From positions 1,671,001-1,735,000 of the forward strand of contig NZ_CP031727.1 in assembly GCF_008806955.1 (NCBI RefSeq): a stretch of 64,000 nt of DNA. The letters are read 5' to 3'. The stretch comes from Cellvibrio sp. KY-YJ-3. GTDB lineage: Bacteria; Pseudomonadota; Gammaproteobacteria; Pseudomonadales; Cellvibrionaceae. Below, one piece after another: positions 1 to 8,986 of this stretch (the stretch's first letter is position 1; every line of letters begins with the position of its first letter). The notes under the pieces are model-generated. The model ran no database searches. It was not told where the DNA came from and saw nothing but the letters and a program-made list of their open reading frames with translations. A program made the translations under genes and the position numbers.

Positions 1-225
1 GAGTGGGTGGATTTCTCACTTCCTAATTATTACAACTCTACTCACCCTGACGCCGTATTTGTAAAACAATATTTAGTAATGCAACAGCACCCGCAGGGGC
101 GAACCTTGCTTTCGGGGGATCAATTAAAAAAAATGCAGGGAGCAAACGATGTGATTGTTAATGTCTTGCCGGAGCAGTTGGATGATGTACTGTTGCGGGA
201 ATTTAATCTGACGCGCGAAGGGTGA
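1..225 (+). CDS. Arylamine N-acetyltransferase, C-terminal fragment
   Basis: Only the last 74 codons are in the window; the reading frame is open from base 1 and ends at TGA 223-225. The segment [18 protein letters not shown] resembles the part of the NAT family after the catalytic triad, where a conserved STHP stretch is followed by hydrophobic strands and a short 'R-TLL-G--L' segment. NAT enzymes move acetyl groups from acetyl-CoA to arylamines or hydrazines in the cytosol. The catalytic Cys-His-Asp would lie outside the window, so activity cannot be judged. The stop codon overlaps the start of the next gene, which suggests co-transcription. The family call rests on a short tail and is fairly, not fully, secure. 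Confidence 0.72.
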   Translation, partial: EWVDFSLPNYYNSTHPDAVFVKQYLVMQQHPQGRTLLSGDQLKKMQGANDVIVNVLPEQLDDVLLREFNLTREG

Positions 226-542
226 TGAATATGCCAACATTAAAATTAACAGCTGAACAGCTTGCCCGAGCATTGGATACGTTGAATAAAACTAAGGGTG
301 GCTGGTCACTGCAGGACGACAAGTTAAGTAAGCAATACAAATTCTCTGATTTTCAACATGCTTTTGGGTTTATGACGATCTGTGCGCTCTATTGTGAAAA
401 GGTGAATCATCACCCGGAGTGGAGCAATGTTTATAATCGGGTCACTGTGCAACTGACCACCCATGACGCAGCAGGTATTAGCGAAAAGGATGTTGCACTG
501 GCGCAGCATATGGATGATGTATTTGCCTTGCTTGCCTATTGA
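225..542 (+). CDS. phhB: Pterin-4a-carbinolamine dehydratase
   Basis: A cytosolic protein of about 105 residues, the normal size for the PCD/DCoH family. It carries the family signature HHPEW (residues 62-66 from the ATG at 225) and the later TTHD, which supply the three active-site histidines. The enzyme dehydrates 4a-hydroxytetrahydrobiopterin, or the tetrahydropterin used by bacterial phenylalanine hydroxylase, so the cofactor can be recycled; a role as a binding partner is also known in the family. Possible starts are GTG 222, ATG 225 and ATG 231. ATG 225 overlaps the upstream TGA, as expected for translational coupling. No phenylalanine hydroxylase gene is adjacent in the window, so its redox partner must be elsewhere. 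Confidence 0.93.
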   Translation: MNMPTLKLTAEQLARALDTLNKTKGGWSLQDDKLSKQYKFSDFQHAFGFMTICALYCEKVNHHPEWSNVYNRVTVQLTTHDAAGISEKDVALAQHMDDVFALLAY

Positions 543-619
543 TTGCCGCCGTTAAAAATGGGGATGAATCACGCATGATTATTTGGAATACTGCGGGAAA
601 TAGTATTCCGGGAGTCACC

Positions 620-1399
620 ATGGCACAGTCAATTGCACGCGTATTTATCGTGGTCGCAACTTTGTTTTTTTCATCGCATATGTATGCTGCCGAAGCTAGT
701 ACACCGCCAGTACCTCACGCCTTGCCCGCCAAAGGTGAATTGCTTTACCAATCAACCATGAGTGAGAAGGGCACGGTTGCCAACTGGATCATGGAAGGTA
801 ATGCACAGGTAAAATTCCGCGATGGCTGGATGGAAATGTGGTCGCCGGATAAATCGGCACACCATGTGTTTTGGTGTCCGCAGGATTTCCCCGACAGTTT
901 TATTGCTACCTGGGAAGCACAAAATCTCGCTACCGATGCCGGATTATTAATTGTATTTTTCGCCGCAATCGGTGAAAACGGCGAAGATATTTTTTCGTCC
1001 TCCTTGCCCGCGCGCGATGGCACCTTTACGCAATATACCAACGGCAACATAAAAAGTTATCACATCTCTTATTACGCCAATGTCGCCCATGAACCGGGGC
1101 GAGTCCACGCTAACCTGCGCAAAAATAATACGTTCAGTTTGTTGCAGTCCGGCAGCGAAGGCATTCCAACCCAATCCGCCGCCATCCATAAAATCACCTT
1201 GATAAAACAGGGCGCGCATATTCGCTTGTTAATTGATGGGCGCAGCGTGATTGATTACATCGATAACCAACCGCTCATTAAGGGTGTCGATACCGGCGGC
1301 CCACTGGCCGGTGGGAAAATCGGTTTCCGCCAAATGCAGTGGAGCCATTTCCGCTATCGCAATTTTCAGGTGTGGGGGTTAAAAGCCGGTGACGAATGA
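620..1399 (+). CDS. Secreted DUF1961 family protein
   Basis: The longest frame opens at 539, but ATG 620 follows a GGGAG ribosome binding site and begins a clear signal peptide (hydrophobic core VFIVVATLFFSS, then AEA), so I place the start there, giving 259 residues. The rest looks like an all-beta, concanavalin-like domain, with segments such as GLLIVFFAA, a YHISYY strand and IRLLIDG, which I recognise as the DUF1961 type. Members are exported and often sit near carbohydrate genes; no biochemical function is certain to me. The last 11 bases overlap the following LuxR-type regulator, so the two are probably co-expressed. The family assignment is from memory of the pattern. Confidence 0.75.
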   Translation: MAQSIARVFIVVATLFFSSHMYAAEASTPPVPHALPAKGELLYQSTMSEKGTVANWIMEGNAQVKFRDGWMEMWSPDKSAHHVFWCPQDFPDSFIATWEAQNLATDAGLLIVFFAAIGENGEDIFSSSLPARDGTFTQYTNGNIKSYHISYYANVAHEPGRVHANLRKNNTFSLLQSGSEGIPTQSAAIHKITLIKQGAHIRLLIDGRSVIDYIDNQPLIKGVDTGGPLAGGKIGFRQMQWSHFRYRNFQVWGLKAGDE

Positions 1400-2171
1400 T
1401 ATTGAGTTGCTGGGCCGCGTGGTGGCCAGCCTGAAATTACCGGGTTTTAGCGCGCAGTTAGCCGCCTACCTCAAACAACAGCTGCAGTTTGATCATCTGC
1501 TGATTCTGGGCTGCCGCGCGGATAAACACCCGATTTATCTTTACGATTCCATTACCACCCAGCGTGACTTTTTATTTCAGCGCTATTTAACTGGCTCCTA
1601 TTTAGATGATCCCTTTTATCGCGCAGCGCAACAACAAACGCAAGCGGCAGTATTGCGTTTGCAAGATGTGGTGAGCGATGTTCGCGAACGGCGCGAGTAT
1701 GAACATAATTTTATTCGCAATACTGGCCTGCAAGATGAGCTGTGCATTTGCAGTCCTTTGGATAAAAACCGTTGGTTGCTGCTATTTCTGGGTTACAAGG
1801 ATGAAAATCCGGCGCGCTACCAAGCGGTTTATACCGAACTGGTTCGCTTGCTGCCGCTGCTTCATGCGCTGCTCAATCAGCAATGGGGTGCACAAAGTTT
1901 TTCTATGTCGGCGGGCGCGCTCAATAAAACTGGCTTGCAACAATTTCTAGCCGCCGCGCTCAGCTCATTTGGTGCCGAGGTGCTGAGTAAGCGCGAGCAG
2001 GAAATAACCCTGTTATTAATACAAGGTTTTGATTCGCAGGAAATTGCCGAGCTGTCGGCTATCTCTGTCGGCACAGTGAAAAACCATCGCAAAAAAATCT
2101 ATGCCAAATTGCATGTAGTCTCACTCAGCGAATTGTTTCAATTGTTTTTGACCCATCTGCTATCTAGTTAG
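1389..2171 (+). CDS. LuxR-family transcriptional regulator
   Basis: A 260-residue protein with a two-part layout. The N-terminal 190 residues look like a GAF-like or solo-LuxR sensor region, including the family-typical stretch LDDPFYRAA and later RNTGLQDELC. The C-terminal 60 residues form a LuxR/FixJ helix-turn-helix: LSKREQEITLLLIQG, then IAELSAISVGTVKNHRKKI. No receiver domain is present, so it probably senses a ligand rather than a phosphoryl group; the ligand is unknown. GTG 1389 overlaps the end of the DUF1961 gene by 11 bases. An exact 14-bp palindrome lies 26 bases downstream of its stop and ahead of tyrS, a possible but unproven target. Confidence 0.85.
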   Translation: MTNDIELLGRVVASLKLPGFSAQLAAYLKQQLQFDHLLILGCRADKHPIYLYDSITTQRDFLFQRYLTGSYLDDPFYRAAQQQTQAAVLRLQDVVSDVRERREYEHNFIRNTGLQDELCICSPLDKNRWLLLFLGYKDENPARYQAVYTELVRLLPLLHALLNQQWGAQSFSMSAGALNKTGLQQFLAAALSSFGAEVLSKREQEITLLLIQGFDSQEIAELSAISVGTVKNHRKKIYAKLHVVSLSELFQLFLTHLLSS

Positions 2172-2196
2172 CAAGCGCCTTCATTTTGTCTGCACT

Positions 2197-2210
2197 ATCC
2201 CTATAGGGAT
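2197..2210. promoter_or_regulatory. 14-bp perfect palindrome upstream of tyrS
   Basis: ATCCCTATAGGGAT reads the same on both strands and lies about 60 bases ahead of the tyrS start, in the short gap after the LuxR-type gene. A symmetric site of this size could bind a dimeric regulator. The inner TATAGG could equally be part of a promoter -10 region. The role is inferred from symmetry and position only. Confidence 0.35.
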
Positions 2211-2269
2211 ATCCACTCCGCCTGCTCTGCCCATTAGGCTAGGCGAACATTTACTGGTGGAGCTGGAAC

Positions 2270-3526
2270 ATGACCGATACATTTTTTGATGAACTGCATG
2301 AGCGCGGTTTAATTGCACAAACCTCAAACCCAACACAACTGCGGGAATTTCTGCGCACACCGCAAACCGTTTACTGTGGCTTTGACCCTACCGCTGGCAG
2401 CTTGCATATAGGCCATTTAGTTCCCTTGTTAATGCTGAAACGCTTTAGCGATGCAGGCCACAATGCAATCGCATTAATCGGCGGCGCGACCGGCATGATT
2501 GGCGACCCCAGTTTTAAAGCGGCCGAGCGCAGTTTAAATGCTGCTGCGCAAGTAGCGCAGTGGAGCGATCAACTCAGTGAACAAATCGCGCGTTTAATGT
2601 CGCCCCACTTACCACAACCATTAACACGGGTGAATAACAGCACATGGTTGGCATCTGTGAATTTGCTCGAATTTCTGCGCGATGTGGGCAAACATTTTTC
2701 CATCAACAATATGATTCGCAAAGAATCCGTGCGGCAGCGGTTAGAGCGCCCTGATCAGGGAATTTCCTTCACTGAATTTAGCTATTCGCTGCTGCAGGCT
2801 TACGACTTTGCCATGCTCAACAAAACCCATGGCTGCACGCTGCAAATTGGCGGCAACGATCAATGGGGCAATATTGTCAGTGGTATCGATTTAACCCGGC
2901 GGCTAAACGGCGCAAGAGTGGATGGCCTCACCTTGCCGCTTATCACCAAAGCTGACGGCACCAAGTTTGGCAAAACCGAAAGTGGCACTATTTGGTTGGA
3001 CGCCACGAAAACCTCACCCTACAGCTTCTATCAGTTTTGGCTAAACGCCGACGACAAAGATGTATACCACCTGCTGGCCTACTACACCTTTCTTTCCTGC
3101 ACGGAAATAACTGCAATCACCACGCAGGATCGTACCGCAACCGGCAAGCCTGCGGCACAGCGAATATTGGCCGAGCAGGTCACGCGTTTTGTGCATGGCA
3201 GCGAAGGTCTGGCATCGGCGCAGCGTATTACCGACGCGTTATTTTCCGGGCGTATGGATAAATTAACCCTGCCCGAATTACAACAATTGGAATTGGACGG
3301 CCTGCCCAGCGTGGCAGTAAAAAAAGAAATGCCAATAGTGGATGCACTGATTGCTGCACAACTCGCACCATCCAAAAGCAAGGCGCGGGAACTGCTACAA
3401 GCCAACGCCGTGCGCATCAATGGCGAACTAACAGCGGCTGAAAATCTAGCAGAACACTTCGCCCTGTTTGATCGCTATTGGATTCTGCAGCGCGGCAACA
3501 AACATTTTTGTTTGCTTAGAGCCTAA
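2270..3526 (+). CDS. tyrS: Tyrosyl-tRNA synthetase (first copy)
   Basis: A class I aminoacyl-tRNA synthetase of 418 residues that charges tRNA-Tyr in the cytosol. It shows the HIGH motif intact (residues 46-49), the tyrosine-pocket segments CGFDPTAGS and [11 protein letters not shown], the KMSKS equivalent KFGKT (232-236), and a C-terminal S4-like RNA-binding domain (about 350-418). Length matches the E. coli enzyme. The start ATG follows GGTGGAG. It is followed by a strong terminator, so it ends its transcription unit. A second tyrS lies at the other end of the window (62625); the two are clearly homologous but diverged throughout, so this is an old duplication or a transferred copy, not a recent repeat. 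Confidence 0.96.
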   Translation: MTDTFFDELHERGLIAQTSNPTQLREFLRTPQTVYCGFDPTAGSLHIGHLVPLLMLKRFSDAGHNAIALIGGATGMIGDPSFKAAERSLNAAAQVAQWSDQLSEQIARLMSPHLPQPLTRVNNSTWLASVNLLEFLRDVGKHFSINNMIRKESVRQRLERPDQGISFTEFSYSLLQAYDFAMLNKTHGCTLQIGGNDQWGNIVSGIDLTRRLNGARVDGLTLPLITKADGTKFGKTESGTIWLDATKTSPYSFYQFWLNADDKDVYHLLAYYTFLSCTEITAITTQDRTATGKPAAQRILAEQVTRFVHGSEGLASAQRITDALFSGRMDKLTLPELQQLELDGLPSVAVKKEMPIVDALIAAQLAPSKSKARELLQANAVRINGELTAAENLAEHFALFDRYWILQRGNKHFCLLRA

Positions 3527-3530
3527 ATAA

Positions 3531-3565
3531 AAACGCCCAAGCAAAAAATTGCTTGGGCATTTTTA
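3531..3565. terminator. Bidirectional rho-independent terminator
   Basis: A 10-bp perfect stem (GCCCAAGCAA, loop AAAA, TTGCTTGGGC at 3535-3558) is followed by a T-rich run on the plus strand and preceded by an A-rich run that serves the minus strand. It lies between the convergent ends of tyrS and the BtuB-like receptor and fits both. Confidence 0.88.
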
Positions 3566-3581
3566 TTTCTGCAGTTAAATC

Positions 3582-5444
3582 TTAAAAACTCAAGCGCAAA
3601 TTCAATTTCGCCAAGCGGCCAGCGGTGGGGAAACCTATGTCGGTGTAGTAGGTTTCATCCGCGAGGTTTTCCAGCGTCAAACCAAGCTGGGTATTGGGAT
3701 TAATGTTCCAGCGGATGTTAGCGTCTATACGGTTGTACGCGTCCAGAGTTTCTTCTACGCCGGCTCCGGTGTAGCGGCTTACCGCGAAACGTTCGTCTAC
3801 GCGTAAATAATTTACGTTGAATGACCAGGCATTATTCAGTGAATAATAAAACGCGCTGCCGTAGGTGGATTGTGGGCGGCCTAAGAGGTGAGTTTCCGAG
3901 CTGGGCATGTCGATGTCGGCGTAGCTGCCGTGAACGCGCCAGTGCAGGTTTTGCAGCAATTGCCAATTAAGTTCCGCTTCCACGCCTTGGGTTTTTACCG
4001 GTGGACGATTGACGTTAGTGTTGTTTTCACCGTCGTAGTCGATCAGGTTTTTGTATTTGTGGTGAAACACACTCAAACGCGCACTGATTAAATCGCGAGT
4101 GTATTCAAAACCGGTATCGCTGGTGGTGACGGTTTCTTCCACTAAATTTGCATTGCCAACAAACGGGTGGCCGAGTGCAAAAAAGCTGGGCAATTTAAAG
4201 CCCTGTCCCCAATTGGCAAACCAGGAAATGTCGTCATTTATTTTATAGCGTGTGCCTATATGACCTGAGTCGTTGGCGGCAGCGCTATCGGCGTCGTCGC
4301 GGCGCAGGCTGGCTTGCACTAACCAGTCATTAACTACATAAGCATTCACATTAATAAATGCGCTGTTGATTTCGCGATCCAATGCAAAATCTAACGGGAA
4401 TACATCTGGCGCGAATAAATAACCTTCGCTGATGCCGTCTTCGCGTTTGGTTTCTACGCCAATATTCGCCCAGACTTTTTGTTGATCGCCGAGGGTATTG
4501 ATCCAGCTAAATTGGGTGCGCTCAAAATCGATAACGGCGCCGTTGGGTGGTACAGCGTTATAGGGCAATATGCCGGGCGAGGTTTGGTTTTCGTCGCGCT
4601 GATACCAGCTTGCAGTGGTTTTACTTTGCCAGAAATTATTAACCTGCATAGTCCAGCTGAGCGCTGCACTTTTATCGGTATATTCGCCGCTGTCCAAATC
4701 GGGTTGCTGTGCGTATTCCGGGCCGCCACTTTGTTCGGGGAAACTGGTGCGCTCGCCATCAAAATAACGATAACTAAAGTTCAGGGCGTGATTTTCTTGC
4801 TGCCAATTTAACCGGCCAGAAAATTCTTTATTTTTAGCAGTGCTACCGGCAACCGGTTCACCGGCGTCGGTCGTTTGAATATTGAATGCGTAACCCACTT
4901 GGCCGATTGCGCCGCTTGCCGCAACGCCGGTACTGGCGTAGTCATCTTCACCGATACTTGCATTGAGAGTGGTGGATTTTTTGCCCGGGGTTTGGGTGAT
5001 GATATGAATTACACCGGCGAGTGCATCGGAGCCGTAAATGGCAGATTGTGCGCCGCGAATAATTTCAATGCGCTCGATGGATTCGATGTTAATACCTTTC
5101 AAATCGAAGGCGCCGCCACGGGTATTGGTGGGGTCATTTAATTGCACACCGTCGAGCAATACCAGCGTGTGATTGGCTTCGGAACCGCGCAAATTAATCG
5201 AGGTAACACCGCCGGGGCCACCTTGTTCTTCCACCCATAAGCTGGGGATTTGACGCAGGGCATCAATCAAACTGTGATTGCTTAGTTGCAGCAGTTGTTC
5301 TTGATTTAACACCGAGACGGACGAAGAAAGTTGTTCGTTGGTGACCGGGTTGTAACTGCCGGTAATGATTAATTCTTCGGTGGCGGATACTGCGGGCAGG
5401 GTAATTAGTGCTGCAATTAGCGGCGTCAAACGGAAGTGTTTCAT
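3582..5444 (-). CDS. BtuB-like TonB-dependent outer-membrane receptor
   Basis: A 620-residue outer-membrane transporter. A signal peptide (to about residue 21, PAVSA) is followed by a TonB-box-like EELIITGS, a plug domain (SVSVLNQEQL ... LRGSEANHTLVLLDGVQLNDP ... IERIEIIRGAQSAIYGSDALAGVI) and a beta barrel that ends in the typical LNLRLSF with terminal Phe. Size and plug sequence fit the BtuB subfamily, which imports cobalamin. The substrate is not proven: no cobalamin riboswitch is visible in the 174 bases upstream, where B12 receptors often have one. A large inverted repeat occupies that upstream gap. No periplasmic binding protein or ABC genes are adjacent. Confidence 0.85.
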   Translation of the reverse strand: MKHFRLTPLIAALITLPAVSATEELIITGSYNPVTNEQLSSSVSVLNQEQLLQLSNHSLIDALRQIPSLWVEEQGGPGGVTSINLRGSEANHTLVLLDGVQLNDPTNTRGGAFDLKGINIESIERIEIIRGAQSAIYGSDALAGVIHIITQTPGKKSTTLNASIGEDDYASTGVAASGAIGQVGYAFNIQTTDAGEPVAGSTAKNKEFSGRLNWQQENHALNFSYRYFDGERTSFPEQSGGPEYAQQPDLDSGEYTDKSAALSWTMQVNNFWQSKTTASWYQRDENQTSPGILPYNAVPPNGAVIDFERTQFSWINTLGDQQKVWANIGVETKREDGISEGYLFAPDVFPLDFALDREINSAFINVNAYVVNDWLVQASLRRDDADSAAANDSGHIGTRYKINDDISWFANWGQGFKLPSFFALGHPFVGNANLVEETVTTSDTGFEYTRDLISARLSVFHHKYKNLIDYDGENNTNVNRPPVKTQGVEAELNWQLLQNLHWRVHGSYADIDMPSSETHLLGRPQSTYGSAFYYSLNNAWSFNVNYLRVDERFAVSRYTGAGVEETLDAYNRIDANIRWNINPNTQLGLTLENLADETYYTDIGFPTAGRLAKLNLRLSF

Positions 5445-5492
5445 ATAAAGCCTTTTATAAAATTAAAAATACCGATCCATCAGACGTGAAAA

Positions 5493-5599
5493 AGCCAGAT
5501 AGCGGTGTTTACTCTGGGACCGTGGGAGACAGGATGTCGACGACGAGCCCCCATGGATGGGTTTACGGCGTGTCCCAGAGTAAATGCCGCTATCCGGCT
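5493..5599. repeat. Long inverted repeat (dispersed-repeat-like)
   Basis: Two 28-base arms (5493-5520 and 5572-5599) are inverted copies matching at 25 of 28 positions, separated by 51 bases. Two of the three mismatches would be G-U pairs in a plus-strand transcript. The spacer holds smaller hairpins, GACAGGATGTC and CCCATGGATGGG, and ends in GTTTACGGCGT. The core 'ATGGATGGGTTTACGGCGT' resembles intergenic repeats I have seen in related gammaproteobacteria, which suggests a multi-copy element. It lies between two minus-strand genes and may also end transcription of the upstream one. Confidence 0.75.
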
Positions 5600-5618
5600 T
5601 CTACCTTACAGCGTAGAA

Positions 5619-8600
5619 CTATTGCTTCGCAGCGGGAAATTTATAGAGTGTGTAATAAGCCTCCATTTTTTCCGGTGCATCTTTCGCAAACAGTGTTTTG
5701 CTGTTGAGGTTGGCATGATACACCCGCGCGGTTTGCTGTGGGTGAACCTTGGCTTGCACGAGCGAACCTAAATCAATCTCGATACTTTTGCGGTCGGCGC
5801 TGATGCGCAGGGCTTTGATGGTTTCTTTCTGCATACCCAGCTCATCCGAACCGTAATCCGCCGCATCGCGATACACCCAAGACTCCAATGCCAGCAGCGA
5901 TTGCAACTGCTCTGCGGTGATTTGCGCGGCCAGTGGTTGGGTTAATTGCAAACTAAAACCGGTCGCTGTTGCCAGCATTTCAGTAATCGCCGGTGCGACA
6001 GTTTTGCCATCCCACACTATGCGTTGGAGGCTTGCGACATGACCACCTTTCGCCTGCCAGCCGCGACCGGTTTGGCCGAGTAACAGGCTGCCATCTTTCA
6101 GGAACAGTGGGCGCATTACGCCGGATTCCAAACCATCAATAAATGGCATCACGCTGCCTTGCTCTTTGCCATCCACGGTTTGCACCGCAATGCGCAGCAG
6201 ATTGGATTGGGTTTGATCGCCCATCAACATCTGCCCGGCAAAAGCACCGAACTTGCCTTTGGTGGTGTCCCACGCCGGGTGGCCGGGTGAGTTGGCGACG
6301 CGGTTATGTGGCAACAAAATAATCGCATCGGCACGTTTCTCCAGCATGCTGTCACGGGTTTTTTCCGCCATTTCCGGTGTTACGCCGGGCAGGTCAACCA
6401 AGGCCGATGGGTGGCCGTAGTAGGCATCTTTTTCGATCACAAAGATCTTGGAGGTACTCATGTATTCGCCCTGGTTATCTGAATACCAGAGGCGGCCATC
6501 CGGTGAAGTGCCCAAGCCAGCGGGGCTGCGCAAACCGTAAGCCCATGGCGTGAATTTGCCATTGGGTTCGACGCGAATATTCCAGCCGCCCAAGCCGCCT
6601 TCGGTGCCCATGTATTGGCCGCCGGCCTTGTAGCTGGAGCCAGCTTCGTTGTGGGCGAGGTTGAGGCTGATGTAGTAAGCGCCGTCTTTACCGCGCGCTG
6701 GGCCGTGCATATAGGTGTGGTAGTTGCCGTGGTAGGAGTGGGCATCAAACAGGGTTTCAAATTTATCTGCCACGCCGTCGCCGTTGGTATCGCTGATACG
6801 TGTCAATTCGGCTTTCTGGCCAACCACAACCGTCAGGCCTTTTTTGTCTTCGGCGATCACGCCCAGACTGTCAAAAGTGCCTTCCGCAAACAATTGCCAC
6901 TGGCCTTTCACCATGCGCCAAATGCCGGCGGTGCGGGTGGCGATTACTACTGTGTTGTCTTCGGTCAGGCTTAAACCCAGGGCTTCAAACAATTGCTCGC
7001 GACCAAAATTATCTTTGGGCGGATAGTAGCTTTCCACTTTGTAACCCGCAGGCATATTGGCTTTGGATTCGGTGATTTTTACCGGTTGTTTATAGTGATC
7101 AAACTTCACCACTTCCGGGCGCCAGGGGTTGTTTGCCAAAGTCATTTTGGCGCTCAGGCTGGCCTTGGTTTTACCGGCGGGTAAGGTCCATTGCTGGTTG
7201 GCAATTTTCCCTTGTTTGCTGCTGATGTTTTGCAGCGCATCGCCATTCAGTGCGAAGGTTTGTGGGCTGGCCAATTCACCGGTGAGGTTGACTGTCACTG
7301 TGCCATCGGCAGCGATGTTGGTTTGAATCTCCAGCGTGTTTTTGCCTACGCGATACTTGAAGCTGGGCAGTTGCTGCTTCTGTTTGGAATCGCGGAAGTA
7401 ACCCAGGAACTGGGCGTCCATCGCGGCTACACGGGGCAGGTGATCCTCTTTGCTTTCCAGTGAAGCTTTCACCGTGGCGGCATCGCCAAACTGGGCCTCT
7501 TTAAAAGAGAAATCAATTACATCGCCTTTGGCATTGAGTGGTGCGATTAAAAAGGTTTTGCTGCCGAGATTAATTTCGCGGCTTTCAAAGCCCATTTTTA
7601 AACCCTTGCCGCCGCGATTCAAAAACTCGCCGCTCATATCCAAGAAGCCACCTTGCCAAATTTTGGTAACGGCTAGCAGGCGTGGATCAAAGGTGTAGTT
7701 CACGCCCCAGGGGGTGCCTACATGGATGGCGCGGCCCGAGCTGCCAAAGCCATCGCTCAGCACCATTGGGCCTCGTTGGATGCGCACTTCATCACCTACT
7801 AAAAATTGCAGGCGATCTTTTACCGGGTCGTATTCTTCCGCGCCGGTTTGCGCGAGTAATTTAATCGCCGGGCCTTGTTCGGCTGGAATGTTCAGCGTGG
7901 CGAGGTAATCGCCAATCGCATCGATTTGCACATCGCTTAAAACCTGCGCCGAAAACGCGGGCATGATTGGCAAGTAAGCTTCGCCTTTTTTGGCGCCGCT
8001 CTCGGCAATTGCTAACTGGGCTTCGGGTTCACGCAGGCTGCGGTGCAGGTATTGGCGATCAGCTTTTACCGTAAAGCGATGACCTTCGCCGCCCTCAACC
8101 ACTTCGCGGTTGCGTGGCTCGCGTTTAAACAAGCCATAGAGGTTAGGTCCGGTGCTGACACCGCTGTCATCTGCGGAAACCAAGTGACAGGCGTTACAGC
8201 CTACAGCGCCAAAGGTTTCTTTACCCAAGGCCACAAAATCCACCAGTTCTTTTTCGTTGGTAGCTTCACCGGAGTTTTTAGGCAGGATTACCAGCGAGAA
8301 ATCGGCGCCGGCTAGAGTGAAATTGCGCAGTGCCATTTGACCTTTTTTGACCAGCAAGCTGGTGGGGCCGCCCGTACCTTCCCACGGAATGCTGGAGCCT
8401 TCGCTCAGGCCGGTGCGAATATCGTTGGTCAGCACTGGATCGCCGTTAATCGTGACTTCCAAAATCAGTGCCGGTTCGGTTTTGATGCTGGCTTCGTTGT
8501 AGCGTGGTGCGCGGAATTTGGCGCGCAGGTGCTGCCATTCGTTGGTGACGTTTTTTAAATCTACCGCGTAGCGGCCTTGGATAAACAGTTTGGCGTCGCT

Positions 8601-8870
8601 GCCTTCGGTGACCAAAAATTCCATATCCAATACGGAATCCCCCAGCCATTCGTGGGCGACCAAGTGCTCGCCATTGCTAGCGCTCAATGCGAGGATAGAG
8701 CCATCTTTACTGGTGGGGGCCAGTTGCAATTTGTTGCCCACAGCGCTGGCTTTGGTGGTGGTGACCCACGCTTTGTTTTCCTTGAAAAAATCGGCGGGGC
8801 TTTGTGCGTAGAGCGGCAGGCTGCAGGCAATCAGCGAGCCCAGCAGTGCTGTTTTTTTAAGTAAAGACAT
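5619..8870 (-). CDS. Periplasmic cytochrome c / beta-propeller fusion protein
   Basis: A 1083-residue exported protein (signal peptide ends near PLYAQ). Three parts are visible. Residues about 35-195 resemble a DUF1080-type concanavalin-like domain, with RYAVDL, a central INGDPVLTNDIR and a closing ALRNFTL. Residues about 215-330 are a c-type cytochrome with one heme site, CNACH at 225-229, and a possible distal Met in LPIMPAFS. The remaining 750 residues include a glucose/sorbosone dehydrogenase-like beta-propeller, with segments such as DTNGDGVADKFE, HGPARGKDGAYYISLN, YGLRSPAGLGTSPDGRLWYSDN and MLMGDQTQSNLLRI. A role in sugar oxidation or electron transfer in the periplasm is inferred. It follows a DUF1080 gene on the same strand, with a terminator-like hairpin between them. 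Confidence 0.78.
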   Translation of the reverse strand: MSLLKKTALLGSLIACSLPLYAQSPADFFKENKAWVTTTKASAVGNKLQLAPTSKDGSILALSASNGEHLVAHEWLGDSVLDMEFLVTEGSDAKLFIQGRYAVDLKNVTNEWQHLRAKFRAPRYNEASIKTEPALILEVTINGDPVLTNDIRTGLSEGSSIPWEGTGGPTSLLVKKGQMALRNFTLAGADFSLVILPKNSGEATNEKELVDFVALGKETFGAVGCNACHLVSADDSGVSTGPNLYGLFKREPRNREVVEGGEGHRFTVKADRQYLHRSLREPEAQLAIAESGAKKGEAYLPIMPAFSAQVLSDVQIDAIGDYLATLNIPAEQGPAIKLLAQTGAEEYDPVKDRLQFLVGDEVRIQRGPMVLSDGFGSSGRAIHVGTPWGVNYTFDPRLLAVTKIWQGGFLDMSGEFLNRGGKGLKMGFESREINLGSKTFLIAPLNAKGDVIDFSFKEAQFGDAATVKASLESKEDHLPRVAAMDAQFLGYFRDSKQKQQLPSFKYRVGKNTLEIQTNIAADGTVTVNLTGELASPQTFALNGDALQNISSKQGKIANQQWTLPAGKTKASLSAKMTLANNPWRPEVVKFDHYKQPVKITESKANMPAGYKVESYYPPKDNFGREQLFEALGLSLTEDNTVVIATRTAGIWRMVKGQWQLFAEGTFDSLGVIAEDKKGLTVVVGQKAELTRISDTNGDGVADKFETLFDAHSYHGNYHTYMHGPARGKDGAYYISLNLAHNEAGSSYKAGGQYMGTEGGLGGWNIRVEPNGKFTPWAYGLRSPAGLGTSPDGRLWYSDNQGEYMSTSKIFVIEKDAYYGHPSALVDLPGVTPEMAEKTRDSMLEKRADAIILLPHNRVANSPGHPAWDTTKGKFGAFAGQMLMGDQTQSNLLRIAVQTVDGKEQGSVMPFIDGLESGVMRPLFLKDGSLLLGQTGRGWQAKGGHVASLQRIVWDGKTVAPAITEMLATATGFSLQLTQPLAAQITAEQLQSLLALESWVYRDAADYGSDELGMQKETIKALRISADRKSIEIDLGSLVQAKVHPQQTARVYHANLNSKTLFAKDAPEKMEAYYTLYKFPAAKQ

Positions 8871-8894
8871 AATCTATACCAGTACGATTTTATG

Positions 8895-8924
8895 AAAAAA
8901 GCGCCGCAGTGTTAGCTGCGGCGC
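8895..8924 (-). terminator. Rho-independent terminator after the DUF1080 gene
   Basis: On the minus strand a 9-bp GC-rich stem (GCGCCGCAG, 6-base loop, CTGCGGCGC; plus coordinates 8901-8924) is followed by six T. It separates the DUF1080 gene from the cytochrome fusion gene 25 bases downstream, so it may act as a partial terminator within a shared unit. Confidence 0.75.
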
Positions 8925-8986
8925 AAAGAAGTGACAGTTCAGGCAAAACAAAACTGTCAGCGGACAGATAAAAAATTAGCCAAATC

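Noticed and set aside
5445..5618. Possible cobalamin riboswitch ahead of the BtuB-like gene
   Set aside because: The conserved B12-box and the expected 200-base fold are not visible on the minus strand; the space is taken by an inverted repeat of another kind.
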